Shown in pieces: positions 28,024 to 37,512 of a stretch of 37,512 nucleotides of DNA. The notes below the pieces were generated by a model, which saw only the letters and a program-made list of their open reading frames with translations, ran no database searches and had not been told where the DNA came from. The DNA comes from Gammaproteobacteria bacterium (GTDB lineage Bacteria; Pseudomonadota; Gammaproteobacteria; Acidiferrobacterales; Sulfurifustaceae). The stretch is taken from assembly GCA_016194665.1 (NCBI GenBank), contig JACQBD010000082.1, positions 1 to 37,512 of the forward strand, written 5' to 3'. Both the position numbers and the translations under genes were made by a program. The stretch's first letter is position 1. Every line of letters begins with the position of its first letter.

Positions 28024-29001
28024 ATGAACGACAGCATTTTGGTCGATGTAAAAAATCTTTCACGCTTCTATGGAGCGCTGCAAGCGGTCAAGGACGTCAG
28101 CTTCACTATTCGTCGTGGTGAAGTATTGGGTTTCCTTGGGCCTAACGGCGCGGGCAAAACCACGACGATGCAGATCATCAGCGGCAATCTCGCGCCGTCC
28201 GCGGGCAGCGTCGCCATCGCCGGTCACGATTTGCTCGAAGATCCACGCGCCGCCAAGAGTCAGATCGGTTATCTACCGGAACAACCGCCGTTGTATCGCG
28301 ATCTCACCGTCGATGAATATCTCGATTATTGCGCCGCCTTGAATCGTTTGCCGCGCACGCAACGTAACAGCGCGCGCGACATGGCTAAGGAGCGCTGCGG
28401 ATTGAGCGATGTCGGCCGGCGTTTAATTGGAAATTTATCGAAAGGCTTTCAGCAACGCGTCGGTATCGCGCAAGCGATTATTCATTTACCGCCGGTGGTC
28501 ATTCTGGATGAACCCACGGTGGGTCTCGACCCGATACAAATCCGTGAAATCCGCGCACTGATCCGCGAACTCGGCAAAGATCACGGCGTAATTTTATCGA
28601 CGCACATCCTGCCCGAAGTCCAGGCCACTTGCGATCACGTGCAAATCATTAATAAGGGTGAACTGGTATTGAATGAAAGCATTCAAGGCTTGGAGCAACA
28701 CATGAAATCGGCCTCACTCACCGTAGCCTTCCGCCACCCACCGCCCTTGGACAAATTGGAAATATTAACGGGAGTGAAATCGATCCAAACCGAAAAAGAA
28801 GGACGCCTGCATATCTTTCACGAAATCGATCGCAACCCCACCGACGACATCTTGCGCCTGGCGGTGGAAAAAAACTGGGGACTGTACGAAATCCGCCCGG
28901 GCAGATTGTCGCTGGAACAAGTCTTCCTCGAATTAACCCGCGATTCGGCGACCGATACCGCCGACTCCATCACCGCCGCCACACCGATTCCGCCGCTATG
29001 A
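28024..29001 (+). CDS. ABC transporter ATP-binding protein (GldA-like)
   Basis: Walker A GPNGAGKTTTMQII; signature LSKGFQQRVGIAQAI; Walker B VVILDEPTVGLDP. Confidence 0.93.
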   Translation: MNDSILVDVKNLSRFYGALQAVKDVSFTIRRGEVLGFLGPNGAGKTTTMQIISGNLAPSAGSVAIAGHDLLEDPRAAKSQIGYLPEQPPLYRDLTVDEYLDYCAALNRLPRTQRNSARDMAKERCGLSDVGRRLIGNLSKGFQQRVGIAQAIIHLPPVVILDEPTVGLDPIQIREIRALIRELGKDHGVILSTHILPEVQATCDHVQIINKGELVLNESIQGLEQHMKSASLTVAFRHPPPLDKLEILTGVKSIQTEKEGRLHIFHEIDRNPTDDILRLAVEKNWGLYEIRPGRLSLEQVFLELTRDSATDTADSITAATPIPPL

Positions 29002-29747
29002 TTTTTACTATTGGTTTGCGTGAATTGAAATCTTTGTTCCTGTCGCCGCTGGCATGGTCGATCCTGGCGGTTGTGCAATTGATATTGGCTTATTTATTTT
29101 TAGGCCGCATCGAATTGTTCCAGACCTATCAACCGCAACTGATGGCCATGGATAGCGGGCCCGGCGTCACCGAAATCATTTTGCCCGACTTGCTCGGCAA
29201 CGCCGCGATCCTCTTATTACTGGTGGTGCCGCTGTTAACCATGCGCCTGATGGCGGAAGAGCGGCGCAACCGTACACTGTCGCTGTTATTTAGCGCGCCG
29301 TTGTCCATGACCGAAATTATTTTGGGAAAATTTTTAGGCATTCTGTTTTTTTTACTGATCGTCCTCGTTCTAATCGGCCTAATGCCTTTATCGTTGCTAG
29401 CCGGCGCTAGTTTGGATCTGGGTTTGCTCGCCTCGAGTTTTTTAGGACTGGCATTGCTCTTAGGAAGCTTCGCCGCCGTCGGGCTTTTCATGTCGACGCT
29501 GACGCAATATCCCACGGTCGCGGCGATCAGCAGCTTCGGTGCATTGCTGTTGTTTTGGATACTCGATTGGTCGGGGCAAGGCATGGGCGGCGGCAATTGG
29601 CTGGCATATCTTTCTTTGTTTAACCATTACAAACCGTTTTTGGAAGGCGTCTTCGATAGCGGCGATGCGGTTTACCACCTTTTGCTCATAACCACCTTTT
29701 TAGTTCTCAGTATCCATCGTCTGGATGCTGACCGTATGGGAGGTTAG
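28998..29747 (+). CDS. ABC-2 type permease (GldF-like)
   Basis: Six hydrophobic helices; MRLMAEERRNRTLSLLFSAPLSMTEIILGKFLG typical of ABC-2 permeases. Confidence 0.9.
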   Translation: MIFTIGLRELKSLFLSPLAWSILAVVQLILAYLFLGRIELFQTYQPQLMAMDSGPGVTEIILPDLLGNAAILLLLVVPLLTMRLMAEERRNRTLSLLFSAPLSMTEIILGKFLGILFFLLIVLVLIGLMPLSLLAGASLDLGLLASSFLGLALLLGSFAAVGLFMSTLTQYPTVAAISSFGALLLFWILDWSGQGMGGGNWLAYLSLFNHYKPFLEGVFDSGDAVYHLLLITTFLVLSIHRLDADRMGG

Positions 29748-29760
29748 TTTAAAATAATTT

Positions 29761-30905
29761 ATGTACCACACCGCGCGCACCCACTGGCAATTACGGTTGA
29801 TGAACATAAGCTTCGTGTTGCTGTTTCTGCTGGCCGTGGGATTGCTGCAATGGTTGGCCAGCAAATATCATCTGCAGTTCGATTGGACCCACGCGCAACG
29901 TCACTCGCTCGCCCCCGCCAGCATCGCCGTGGCCGAGCGCTTGAAAGAGCCGTTGAAGATTACGGCTTTTACCAATCAGCAAGGCGATGCGCGCCGCGTT
30001 ATCCAAGAAATGGTCAACCGCTACCAAAAATACAAACCCAACATTGCGCTCGAATTCGTCGATCCCGACAAAGCGCCCGAACGCGTGCGCGCCGCCGGCG
30101 TGCAATACGATGGCGAGTTAGTGCTGGAATACGGCGACGCCAAGGAAAGCCTGGCGCCGAATTTATTCAACGAAGAAAATTTCACTAACGCGCTCACGCG
30201 TCTCGGCCATCGAGGCGAACGCTGGGTCATTTTTTTAAGCGGGCACGGCGAACGCAGCCCCGACAAACAAGCGAACTTCGATTTGTCGACCTGGGCGTCG
30301 CAATTACAGAAACGCGGTTTCAAAACCAAAACATTGTCGCTCGGCGAACATCCGCAACTGCCGCAAAACACCAACGTGCTGGTCATCGCCAGTCCGCGCA
30401 CGCGTTTGTTGGCGGGCGAGGTAAAAGAAATTCAGAACTACCTCAACCGCGGCGGCAATCTATTGTGGCTGCACGAATCGGGACCGACGCAGGGGCTCGA
30501 AGCGCTGGCGGAAAGCATCGGCCTTGAATTTCAACCCGGCATCGTCGTCGATCCGGTATCGGCCAAAATCAGGGGCAAGATATCCGCGGCCCACTGAATA
30601 TCGCCATGGCGCTCACGCGCACGCAAGATAAACGCGAACAACGCATCATCGTCTTCGGCGGCGGCGATTTCTTGGCGAACAGCTATATCGCCAACGGCGG
30701 TAATCTCGATCTGGGAATGAGCGTGGTCAATTGGTTATCGCAAGACGACGCCTACGTGAATATTCCCGTCAAAACCGCGCGCGATCGCACGCTTAATTTA
30801 GCGCACAGCAGTCAAATCGTTATCGCCGTGGGATTTTTAATTGTATTGCCGCTGGTTCTGGTGAGCAGCGGTGTGTTTATCTGGCTGCGACGGCGTAAAC
30901 GCTAA
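29761..30905 (+). pseudogene. GldG-like ABC-associated protein, disrupted
   Basis: 29761..30597 ends ...GIVVDPVSAKIRGKISAAH*; 30606..30905 continues in another frame, whose upstream codons read GQDIRGPLNIAMALTRTQDKREQRIIVFGGGDFLANSYIANGGNLDLGMSVVNWL. Confidence 0.75.
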
Positions 30906-31825
30906 TGGCTGCGCCTGACGCCCCTAACAACGAACAAACAGTATCGGCCGCGGCCACTCCCTCAGCGCCCTCGGGTCTCAAACGCCGCTGGTGGTTGAAT
31001 ATAGGCCTACTCGCGGTTATCGCGCTACTCGCGGCGTTGGTCATCCAGCAAACCGATCAAGATAAAAAACCCGCGGGGCCGGCACTCAGCGCCATCGTCG
31101 CGGCAAATATTTCACAAATCCGCATCGAAAAAAATGAACAAGCGCCGATCGTGCTTGAAAAAATCGCCAACGAATGGCGCCTCACCGCGCCACTGCCGGC
31201 GCGCGCCAACCCCTTCAACGTCGACAGCTTGCTAAAAATTATTTCCGCATCGACTGAAACCCGGTTTGCCGCGGTGGCCGCCGATCTCGCCAATTACGGT
31301 CTCGATAAGCCGGCGGCGCGCGTGCGTTACAACAACGACGAAATAATTTTTGGCGCGTTGCACCCTTTGAAAAGCCAAGTATACGTAATGTATAAAAACG
31401 AGATTGCGCTGATCCCGGCGTTTTACCTGGCGAGCCCTAATTATCCTTATACTAATTTTATTAGCAGCCGACTGTTTGAAGAAGATCGTAAATTGACGAT
31501 GTTGAAACTACCTAACTTTACCTTGGCATTGAGCAACGGCGCGTGGTCGCGGCAACCGCTCGACCAAAAATTAAGCACGGATCGTTTAAACGATTTCGCC
31601 GCGGAATGGCAAAATGCGCGCGCGCTGTCGGTGGAAAAATATTCCGGCAAAGCCGCCATCGGCGAAATCGAAATTAGTTCCACGCGCGATGCTAAAAACG
31701 AAAAATTGTCTCTCGGCATTCTCGCTTACAAACCGGATTTTATTCTTCATCGATCCGACGAAAACCTGGAATATCACTTTACCGAAGAGACCGGCAAACG
31801 CTTGCTGAATATTTCTTTGCAGTAA
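30905..31825 (+). CDS. DUF4340 domain-containing protein
   Basis: Single TM, then repeated beta-rich unit (ETRFAAVAADLANYGLDKPAARVRYNNDEIIFGALHPLKSQVYVMY); downstream of the GldG-like gene. Confidence 0.8.
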   Translation: MAAPDAPNNEQTVSAAATPSAPSGLKRRWWLNIGLLAVIALLAALVIQQTDQDKKPAGPALSAIVAANISQIRIEKNEQAPIVLEKIANEWRLTAPLPARANPFNVDSLLKIISASTETRFAAVAADLANYGLDKPAARVRYNNDEIIFGALHPLKSQVYVMYKNEIALIPAFYLASPNYPYTNFISSRLFEEDRKLTMLKLPNFTLALSNGAWSRQPLDQKLSTDRLNDFAAEWQNARALSVEKYSGKAAIGEIEISSTRDAKNEKLSLGILAYKPDFILHRSDENLEYHFTEETGKRLLNISLQ

Positions 31826-31836
31826 TCATTTTGAAT

Positions 31837-31901
31837 GGACAGGATTAACAGGATTCTGTTTTAAGAAATTTAACATCCAGTAAATCCTGTTAATCCTGTC
31901 C
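31837..31901. repeat. Intergenic inverted repeat (ACAGGATTA-type)
   Basis: GGACAGGATTAACAGGATT (31837-31855) and AATCCTGTTAATCCTGTCC (31883-31901), perfect 19-bp arms. Confidence 0.95.
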
Positions 31902-31925
31902 CTTTCATTTTTAAATTTAAAATAA

Positions 31926-32741
31926 ATGCCTGAGCTCCCCGAAGTTGAAACTACCCGCCGCGGCATTGAGCCCTATGTGGTGGGCCAAAAAATCGCGCGG
32001 CTGGTGGTACGCAATCCGCATTTGCGTTGGCGCGTGCCGCACACCATCATGCGCGAACTGCCGGGACAGACGATTCAATCGGTCACGCGCCGCGCCAAAT
32101 ATCTTTTACTGGCGACGTCCGCCGGTACCGCGATTCTGCATCTCGGCATGTCGGGCAGTCTGCGCGTCGTGAATGCAAACCAAACGGCGAGTCCTCACGA
32201 TCACGTCGACATCGCTTTCGACAACGGCGATTGCCTGCGTTTGCGCGATCCGCGTCGCTTTGGTGCGCTGCTGTGGACGCGCGCCGATCCGTTATTGCAT
32301 AAGTTATTAAAAAATCTGGGGCCGGAACCGCTGATGCCGGACCTGGTTGGCGCTTATCTCTACCAAAAAACCCGCGGCCGTAAGCGCGCGATTCGCGATA
32401 CGCTGCTCGATAGCCGCCTGATCGCCGGCATCGGTAACATCTACGCCAATGAGGCATTATTTAGCGCCGGCATCCGGCCCGCGCGCCCCGCCGGTAAAAT
32501 CAGCCTGGCACAATACGACCGCTTGCTGCTAGCCATCCGCCAAACCCTCGAGCGCGCCATCCAGGCGGGCGGCACCACCTTGCGCGACTTTTACGCCAGC
32601 GACGGTAAACCCGGTTATTTCCAGCTTTCGCTTCAGGTTTACGGGCGCGAGGGCGAGCCCTGCCTAGGCTGCCAAACGCCGGTGCGGGCTAAATCGCTCG
32701 GCCAACGCACGGCGTTTTACTGCCCAAAATGCCAGATGTAG
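31926..32741 (+). CDS. mutM: Formamidopyrimidine-DNA glycosylase
   Basis: N-terminal MPELPEVETTRRGI; C-terminal zinc finger CLGCQTPVRAKSLGQRTAFYCPKCQ. Confidence 0.97.
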   Translation: MPELPEVETTRRGIEPYVVGQKIARLVVRNPHLRWRVPHTIMRELPGQTIQSVTRRAKYLLLATSAGTAILHLGMSGSLRVVNANQTASPHDHVDIAFDNGDCLRLRDPRRFGALLWTRADPLLHKLLKNLGPEPLMPDLVGAYLYQKTRGRKRAIRDTLLDSRLIAGIGNIYANEALFSAGIRPARPAGKISLAQYDRLLLAIRQTLERAIQAGGTTLRDFYASDGKPGYFQLSLQVYGREGEPCLGCQTPVRAKSLGQRTAFYCPKCQM

Positions 32742-32864
32742 ACTAGACTTTGACGTACTTAAATCTTCTTAATGAAACGATGATTGGGGCAGCTTTTAAA
32801 GCCTTTAAGAGATTACGCGCCGCGGAGAGCGGCTTCCGATAAAAGAACCTATATTTCTTTGAAG

Positions 32865-34844
32865 ATGCGGCCAAACACCAAAGTCCAAAATCTCGAACAG
32901 CATTTCGAAGCTTACAGCGAGTGGCGCAAGTCCTTGGCCGCGGCAGTGAGCGAACTGAAATCCTGGTTGCAACAACAGGAACTCAGCGACACGCAAGTCG
33001 ATCAGCGCCTCGAGCATGTCCTGTCCACTCTGCGCGACGATAAACTTTACGTCGCCTTCGTCGCCGAATTTTCGCGCGGCAAATCCGAACTCATCAACGC
33101 CATTTTCTTCGCCAACTTCGGCCAACGCATTCTGCCGTCGAGCGCCGGCCGCACCACCATGTGCCCAACCGAAGTCATGCATGAAAAAAACAGCGAGCCG
33201 ATGTTGCGCTTGCTGCCGATCGAAACGCGCAAGAGCGGCACCACCATCACCGAGTTCCGCGGCTTTCCGGAAGAATGGCAAGTTATCCCGCTGGACACGC
33301 AATCGCCCGACAAAATGATCGAGACCTTGCAGCACATCACCGAGGTCAAGCACATCTCGCGCGAAGAAGCCCAGACCATGGGCTTCCACATCGCCGAAGA
33401 AGAATCGCAGAACGGCATGCGCATCGCCGACGACGGTTTGGTGGAAATTCCAAAGTGGCGCCATGCAATCATCAACATTCCGCATCCCTTGCTCGATCAA
33501 GGATTGGTGATTCTCGACACGCCGGGCCTGAATGCACTTGGCGCCGAACCGGAATTGACGTTAAACATGTTGCCTTCGGCGCACGCGGTATTGTTCATTC
33601 TCGCGGCCGACGCCGGCGTCACTAAATCGGATATCGACGTGTGGCACGACCATATCGGCGTGCGTAAAGACAGCGCGAATAAGGGGCGCTTGGTCGTGCT
33701 CAATAAAATCGATGGCTTGTGGGACGAGCTGCGCGATTGGGATGAGGTTAACCGCGAAATCGATCGGCAGATTCGCGACACCGCCAAACATTTAGCGATT
33801 CCGGAACAAAACGTATTTCCGGTGTCGGCGCAAAAAGCTTTGCTCGGCAAAGTACGCAAGGACACGAAAGTCTTGGAACGCTCGCGTATCCTGGCGCTGG
33901 AACAAGCGCTTGGTAATGAAATTGTTCCGGCCAAGCGCGAAATCGTGCGCGACAATATCAGCGGCGACATGGAAGACATCATTCAGGCGATGCGCCTGAT
34001 CATCGCGCAACGCTTGAAAAATGTTTACGAACACATGGACGAGCTCGGCGGCCTGTCCGGCAAGAACATGGACGTCATCGAGCACATGATGAAAAAGGTT
34101 AAGGCCGATAAAGAGATTTTTGAAAAGAGCCTGCAACGCTTTCAAGCCACGCGCAGTATTTTTTCGCAGCAGACCAATGTGCTGTATACGCATCTCAATC
34201 TAAAAAACTTGGACTCGCATATCGCCCAGACCAAAAAAGACATGGAAATCAGCATGACCACGGCCGGGCTTAAAGTCTGCATGCAGGGCTTTTTCAAGCA
34301 CGCTCAAGACACCATGCAAGAAGCCGCCAAACAGGCGCAAGAAATCAAGGCGATGATGGAAGGCGTGTACAAGAAATTTCAAGAAGAACACGGCTTGTCC
34401 GACATTAAACCGGGCAGCTTCTCGGTTACGCGCTACCTGCGCGAGATCAAGCGCTTGGAAGACCGTCACGATCAATACATGAAAGGCGTGTCGTTGGTGT
34501 TCACCGAACAGCGCGCGCTGACTAAAAAATTCTTCGAATCGTCCGTGGCCAAGGTGCGCGCGATTTATAAAATGGCCAATCGCGACGCCGACAACTGGCT
34601 GCGTAGCATCATGTCGCCGATGGAATCGCAAGTGCGTGAACATCAGGTGCAATTGCGCCGGCGTCTGGAATCCATCAAGCGCATTCATCAAGCCAGCGAT
34701 ACGCTGGAAGAGCGCGTGCAAGAATTGGAACAAATCCGCGACGGCATCAGCGAGCAAGAAAGCAATCTGGAAAATCGGATTGGCGTGGTGTTGCAAACGA
34801 TTAATTTCGATAAATCGCCGCCTGCGGATAAAACCTCGGCTTAA
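32865..34844 (+). CDS. Dynamin-family GTPase
   Basis: AEFSRGKSELINAIFFANFG (G1), LPSSAGRTTMCPTEV, VILDTPGLNALG (G3), VVLNKIDGLWDE (G4); long helical C-terminus. Start at ATG 32865. Confidence 0.88.
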   Translation: MRPNTKVQNLEQHFEAYSEWRKSLAAAVSELKSWLQQQELSDTQVDQRLEHVLSTLRDDKLYVAFVAEFSRGKSELINAIFFANFGQRILPSSAGRTTMCPTEVMHEKNSEPMLRLLPIETRKSGTTITEFRGFPEEWQVIPLDTQSPDKMIETLQHITEVKHISREEAQTMGFHIAEEESQNGMRIADDGLVEIPKWRHAIINIPHPLLDQGLVILDTPGLNALGAEPELTLNMLPSAHAVLFILAADAGVTKSDIDVWHDHIGVRKDSANKGRLVVLNKIDGLWDELRDWDEVNREIDRQIRDTAKHLAIPEQNVFPVSAQKALLGKVRKDTKVLERSRILALEQALGNEIVPAKREIVRDNISGDMEDIIQAMRLIIAQRLKNVYEHMDELGGLSGKNMDVIEHMMKKVKADKEIFEKSLQRFQATRSIFSQQTNVLYTHLNLKNLDSHIAQTKKDMEISMTTAGLKVCMQGFFKHAQDTMQEAAKQAQEIKAMMEGVYKKFQEEHGLSDIKPGSFSVTRYLREIKRLEDRHDQYMKGVSLVFTEQRALTKKFFESSVAKVRAIYKMANRDADNWLRSIMSPMESQVREHQVQLRRRLESIKRIHQASDTLEERVQELEQIRDGISEQESNLENRIGVVLQTINFDKSPPADKTSA

Positions 34845-34868
34845 TACAAGCGGCGGTAAGAATCAACG

Positions 34869-36521
34869 TTACTTCACGACACCGGAGCCTTCTCCGCGCG
34901 GATCCGAAACCGCTTCTAACATTCCTTTTTTCTTGCTCCACGCCACGATCTGCATATTGCCGTAACCGATTGGCACTCCTTGCAAGCGGTATCCATTCTG
35001 TTCTAACGCGTGTCGCTCGGCGTCATCAAAAGCTTGGGCCTCGTGTTCCACAACGTTGGGAGAATACTGATGATGAAAACGCGGCACGTTGACTAAATCT
35101 TTTGGCGCGCCGTGACGATCGGCCAGCTCCAACGCTGCCAATAGCACCATGGAAATAATGCGGCTGCCGCCCGGCGTGCCCAGCACGACAACTTCATCGT
35201 CGGTTTCCAAAAAAGTCGGCGTCATGCTCGACAAAGGACGTTTGCCCGGCGCGATGGCGTTGGCCTCGGAACCGATCAAGCCATAAGTATTTGGCACGTT
35301 CGGCTTAAGCACAAAATCATCCATCTCGTTATTCAACAACACCCCGGTATCCGCGGGCATGAAACCGGAACCGAATAAAGTATTAATGCTTAGCGTGGCG
35401 GCGACGCGATTGCCGGCGCGATCGATGATGGAAAAATGCGTGGTGTTGGTCCCTTCGGCTTTCGCGGGCTGAGGAGTTTTATCCGGATCAGAAATTTCTT
35501 GGCGCAGCTGCGCGGCGTAAGCGGGATCGAGAAAGTGCGCCGCATCGACGCTGACGAAATCCGCATCGCCCAAATATTGCGCGCGGTCGCGATAGGCCAA
35601 GCGCATGGCTTCGATGACATGACGATCGCGCTCGGTTTTATCCAGCGCGACCAGATCGAAGCCTTGCAATATATTCAACATTTCTATCAAGCCCACGCCG
35701 CCTGATGACGGCAGCGGCGCGGAGGTAATACGCATATTCCGATAAACCCCGCGCACCGGCGCGCGTTCGCTGACGCGATAATCCGCCAAATCTTTCTGAC
35801 TCCAGATGCCACCGGCGGCGCGCACGCCATCCACCAAACGAACCGCGGTCATGCCGCGGTAAAATCCATCGTGGCCTTTGGCGGCTAAACGCTCGAGCGT
35901 GCGCGCGAGCTGCGGCTGGCGCAGTTTTTCGCCGGGGGCATAGATGAATCCTTGGTTGTAAAACACATCGGCGGTGACGGGAAACGCCTGCAAACGATCA
36001 TGCTGGCGCAATGTTTGTTTTGCATACAATTTGCTCACGGCGAATCCATCTCGCGCTAAACGAATTGCCGGCATCAAACTTTTTTTAAGCGGTAGACGTC
36101 CGTATTTCTTCGCGAGATGCACCAGCGCGGCGGGAACTCCCGGAATCGCCGCGGCGCACGCGCCGTCAATCGATAAACCGGCGATCGGCTTGCCTTCCTG
36201 ATTAAGATACATGTCCTTGGTCGCGGCCAGCGGCGCGCGTTCGCGCGCGTCGATCATCACTTCAAACTTGTCTCGCGCCCGATGCAGCAGAAAAAAACCG
36301 CCGCCGCCCAAGCCTGAATTATAAGGTTCGACCACCGCCAAGGCCGCGGCCACCGCCACCGCGGCGTCAAACGCATTGCCGCCCTGCGCTAAAATTTCAT
36401 GTCCGGCTTGAGTGGCCAGCGGATGCGCGCTGGCGATGGCGGCCGCCGGCGGCAAGGTCGCGGCAGCGACCGAGAGAGGAAAGAATAAAAGTAGAAATAA
36501 CCGACAGGTGAAGGACCGCAT
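34869..36521 (-). CDS. ggt: Gamma-glutamyltransferase
   Basis: NAFDAAVAVAAALAVVEPYNSGLGGGGFFLLH; catalytic GTNTTHFSIIDRAGNRVAATLSINTLFGSGF; signal peptide from MRSFTCRLFLLLFF. Confidence 0.94.
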   Translation of the reverse strand: MRSFTCRLFLLLFFPLSVAAATLPPAAAIASAHPLATQAGHEILAQGGNAFDAAVAVAAALAVVEPYNSGLGGGGFFLLHRARDKFEVMIDARERAPLAATKDMYLNQEGKPIAGLSIDGACAAAIPGVPAALVHLAKKYGRLPLKKSLMPAIRLARDGFAVSKLYAKQTLRQHDRLQAFPVTADVFYNQGFIYAPGEKLRQPQLARTLERLAAKGHDGFYRGMTAVRLVDGVRAAGGIWSQKDLADYRVSERAPVRGVYRNMRITSAPLPSSGGVGLIEMLNILQGFDLVALDKTERDRHVIEAMRLAYRDRAQYLGDADFVSVDAAHFLDPAYAAQLRQEISDPDKTPQPAKAEGTNTTHFSIIDRAGNRVAATLSINTLFGSGFMPADTGVLLNNEMDDFVLKPNVPNTYGLIGSEANAIAPGKRPLSSMTPTFLETDDEVVVLGTPGGSRIISMVLLAALELADRHGAPKDLVNVPRFHHQYSPNVVEHEAQAFDDAERHALEQNGYRLQGVPIGYGNMQIVAWSKKKGMLEAVSDPRGEGSGVVK

Positions 36522-36579
36522 GTGCACAAGATAAAGCAAAGCGATGAGACTGGCAAAGATAAATAATATTTTTGGGAAA

Positions 36580-36607
36580 ATAAAAAAGGCGGCCATGGCC
36601 GTCTTTT
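36580..36607 (-). terminator. Bidirectional-looking hairpin terminator after the ferredoxin gene
   Basis: AAAAAGGCGGCCATGGCCGTCTTTTT palindrome. Confidence 0.75.
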
Positions 36608-36624
36608 TGCAAAAGACAATTATT

Positions 36625-36906
<282 letters not shown>

Positions 36907-36922
36907 TTAAGCGGCGCGCATC

Positions 36923-37402
36923 TTAACGTATTTTAGCCGCCATCGCAGCCGCCACCCGGGCATCCACGAAATCCGCGACATTCCCGCCTAATAAAGCGAT
37001 TTCCTTGACCAGCGAAGCGGAGATAAACATCTCTTGTTCGGACGGTGTCATGAACACGGTTTCCACTTCGGGGGCCAAACGCCGGTTCATGCCGGCGAGT
37101 TGAAATTCATATTCAAAATCCGAAGCGGCGCGCAAGCCGCGCAAAATAACTTTGGCATGATGGCTGCGCACACAATCGACCAATAAATTATCGAATCCGA
37201 CCACGCGCACGCCTTTGGTATTCGCCAATACGCTGCGCGCTAACTCCACGCGCTCCGCCATGTTGAACAAAGGTTTTTTCTGCGGATTGGCAGCGACCGC
37301 AACGATGACTTCGTCAAACAAACCCGCGGCGCGGCGCACCAGGTCGGTATGGCCGTTGGTGATCGGATCGAAGGTCCCGGGATAGAGCGCAATCACTCTC
37401 AT
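36923..37402 (-). CDS. coaD: Phosphopantetheine adenylyltransferase
   Basis: [47 protein letters not shown]. The longer ORF start at 37492 runs through a repeat and is not used. Confidence 0.95.
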   Translation of the reverse strand: MRVIALYPGTFDPITNGHTDLVRRAAGLFDEVIVAVAANPQKKPLFNMAERVELARSVLANTKGVRVVGFDNLLVDCVRSHHAKVILRGLRAASDFEYEFQLAGMNRRLAPEVETVFMTPSEQEMFISASLVKEIALLGGNVADFVDARVAAAMAAKIR

Positions 37403-37412
37403 AGTAATTAAT

Positions 37413-37441
37413 CTCACCGCAAAGGCGCAAAGGACGCAAAG
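37413..37441. repeat. Third CACCGCAAAG-type repeat arm upstream of coaD
   Basis: CTCACCGCAAAGGCGCAAAGGACGCAAAG; same unit as 21298-21317. Confidence 0.75.
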
Positions 37442-37512
37442 AAACTTTCGAGAACTTACAGAACGCAAAACAGCAACAAAGCTGCATAGCAATCGTTACA
37501 TGGGCTATGCTA

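Noticed and set aside
31837-31901. Possible CRISPR-like repeats
   Set aside because: Two inverted arms rather than direct repeats with spacers; no cas genes anywhere in the window.
32805-34796. Long minus ORFs opposite the dynamin gene (32805..33500, 33497..33982, 34200..34796)
   Set aside because: Antisense to a clear GTPase; low-complexity F/H/D-rich translations typical of shadow frames.
37403-37492. N-terminal extension of CoaD ([30 protein letters not shown])
   Set aside because: Translation of the CACCGCAAAG repeat; canonical CoaD begins [12 protein letters not shown] at 37402.

Overview
Gammaproteobacterium-like chromosomal segment, densely coding, mostly housekeeping. I found no rRNA, tRNA, CRISPR array, prophage or transposase. 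Left to right: a partial DUF1207-type envelope protein (-), cfa (+), an HTH-less S24/LexA-like protein (-), the lptM-lysA-dapF-DUF484-xerC-hypothetical operon (-), a two-gene membrane cassette (+), a broken saccharopine-dehydrogenase-like gene (-), cyaY (+), a zinc-ribbon protein (-), lon (-), a coiled-coil lipoprotein (-), a sigma factor / DUF3619 / DUF3106 cluster (+), a MazG-like gene and argH (-), two tandem AlgZ/LytS-type histidine kinases plus an AlgR-type regulator followed by hemC-hemD-hemX-hemY (+), an AscD-like flavin reductase (-), a gliding-type ABC operon with a broken gldG-like gene and a DUF4340 gene (+), mutM (+), a dynamin-family GTPase (+), ggt, a YfhL-type ferredoxin and coaD (-). 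The points most worth a second look are: (1) two adjacent paralogous AlgZ-like kinases feeding one AlgR; (2) a sigma factor / DUF3619 / DUF3106 module whose last protein is built from seven short helical repeats; (3) two probable small RNAs defined by orphan + strand terminators, one with a C-rich loop; (4) two genes with the same type of lesion (internal deletion plus frameshift); (5) intergenic inverted repeats whose arms are themselves tandem copies of a roughly 9-nt unit; (6) a sigma32-like promoter that argues for a later lon start codon. All calls come from reading the sequence and from recalled family knowledge; no database searches were run.
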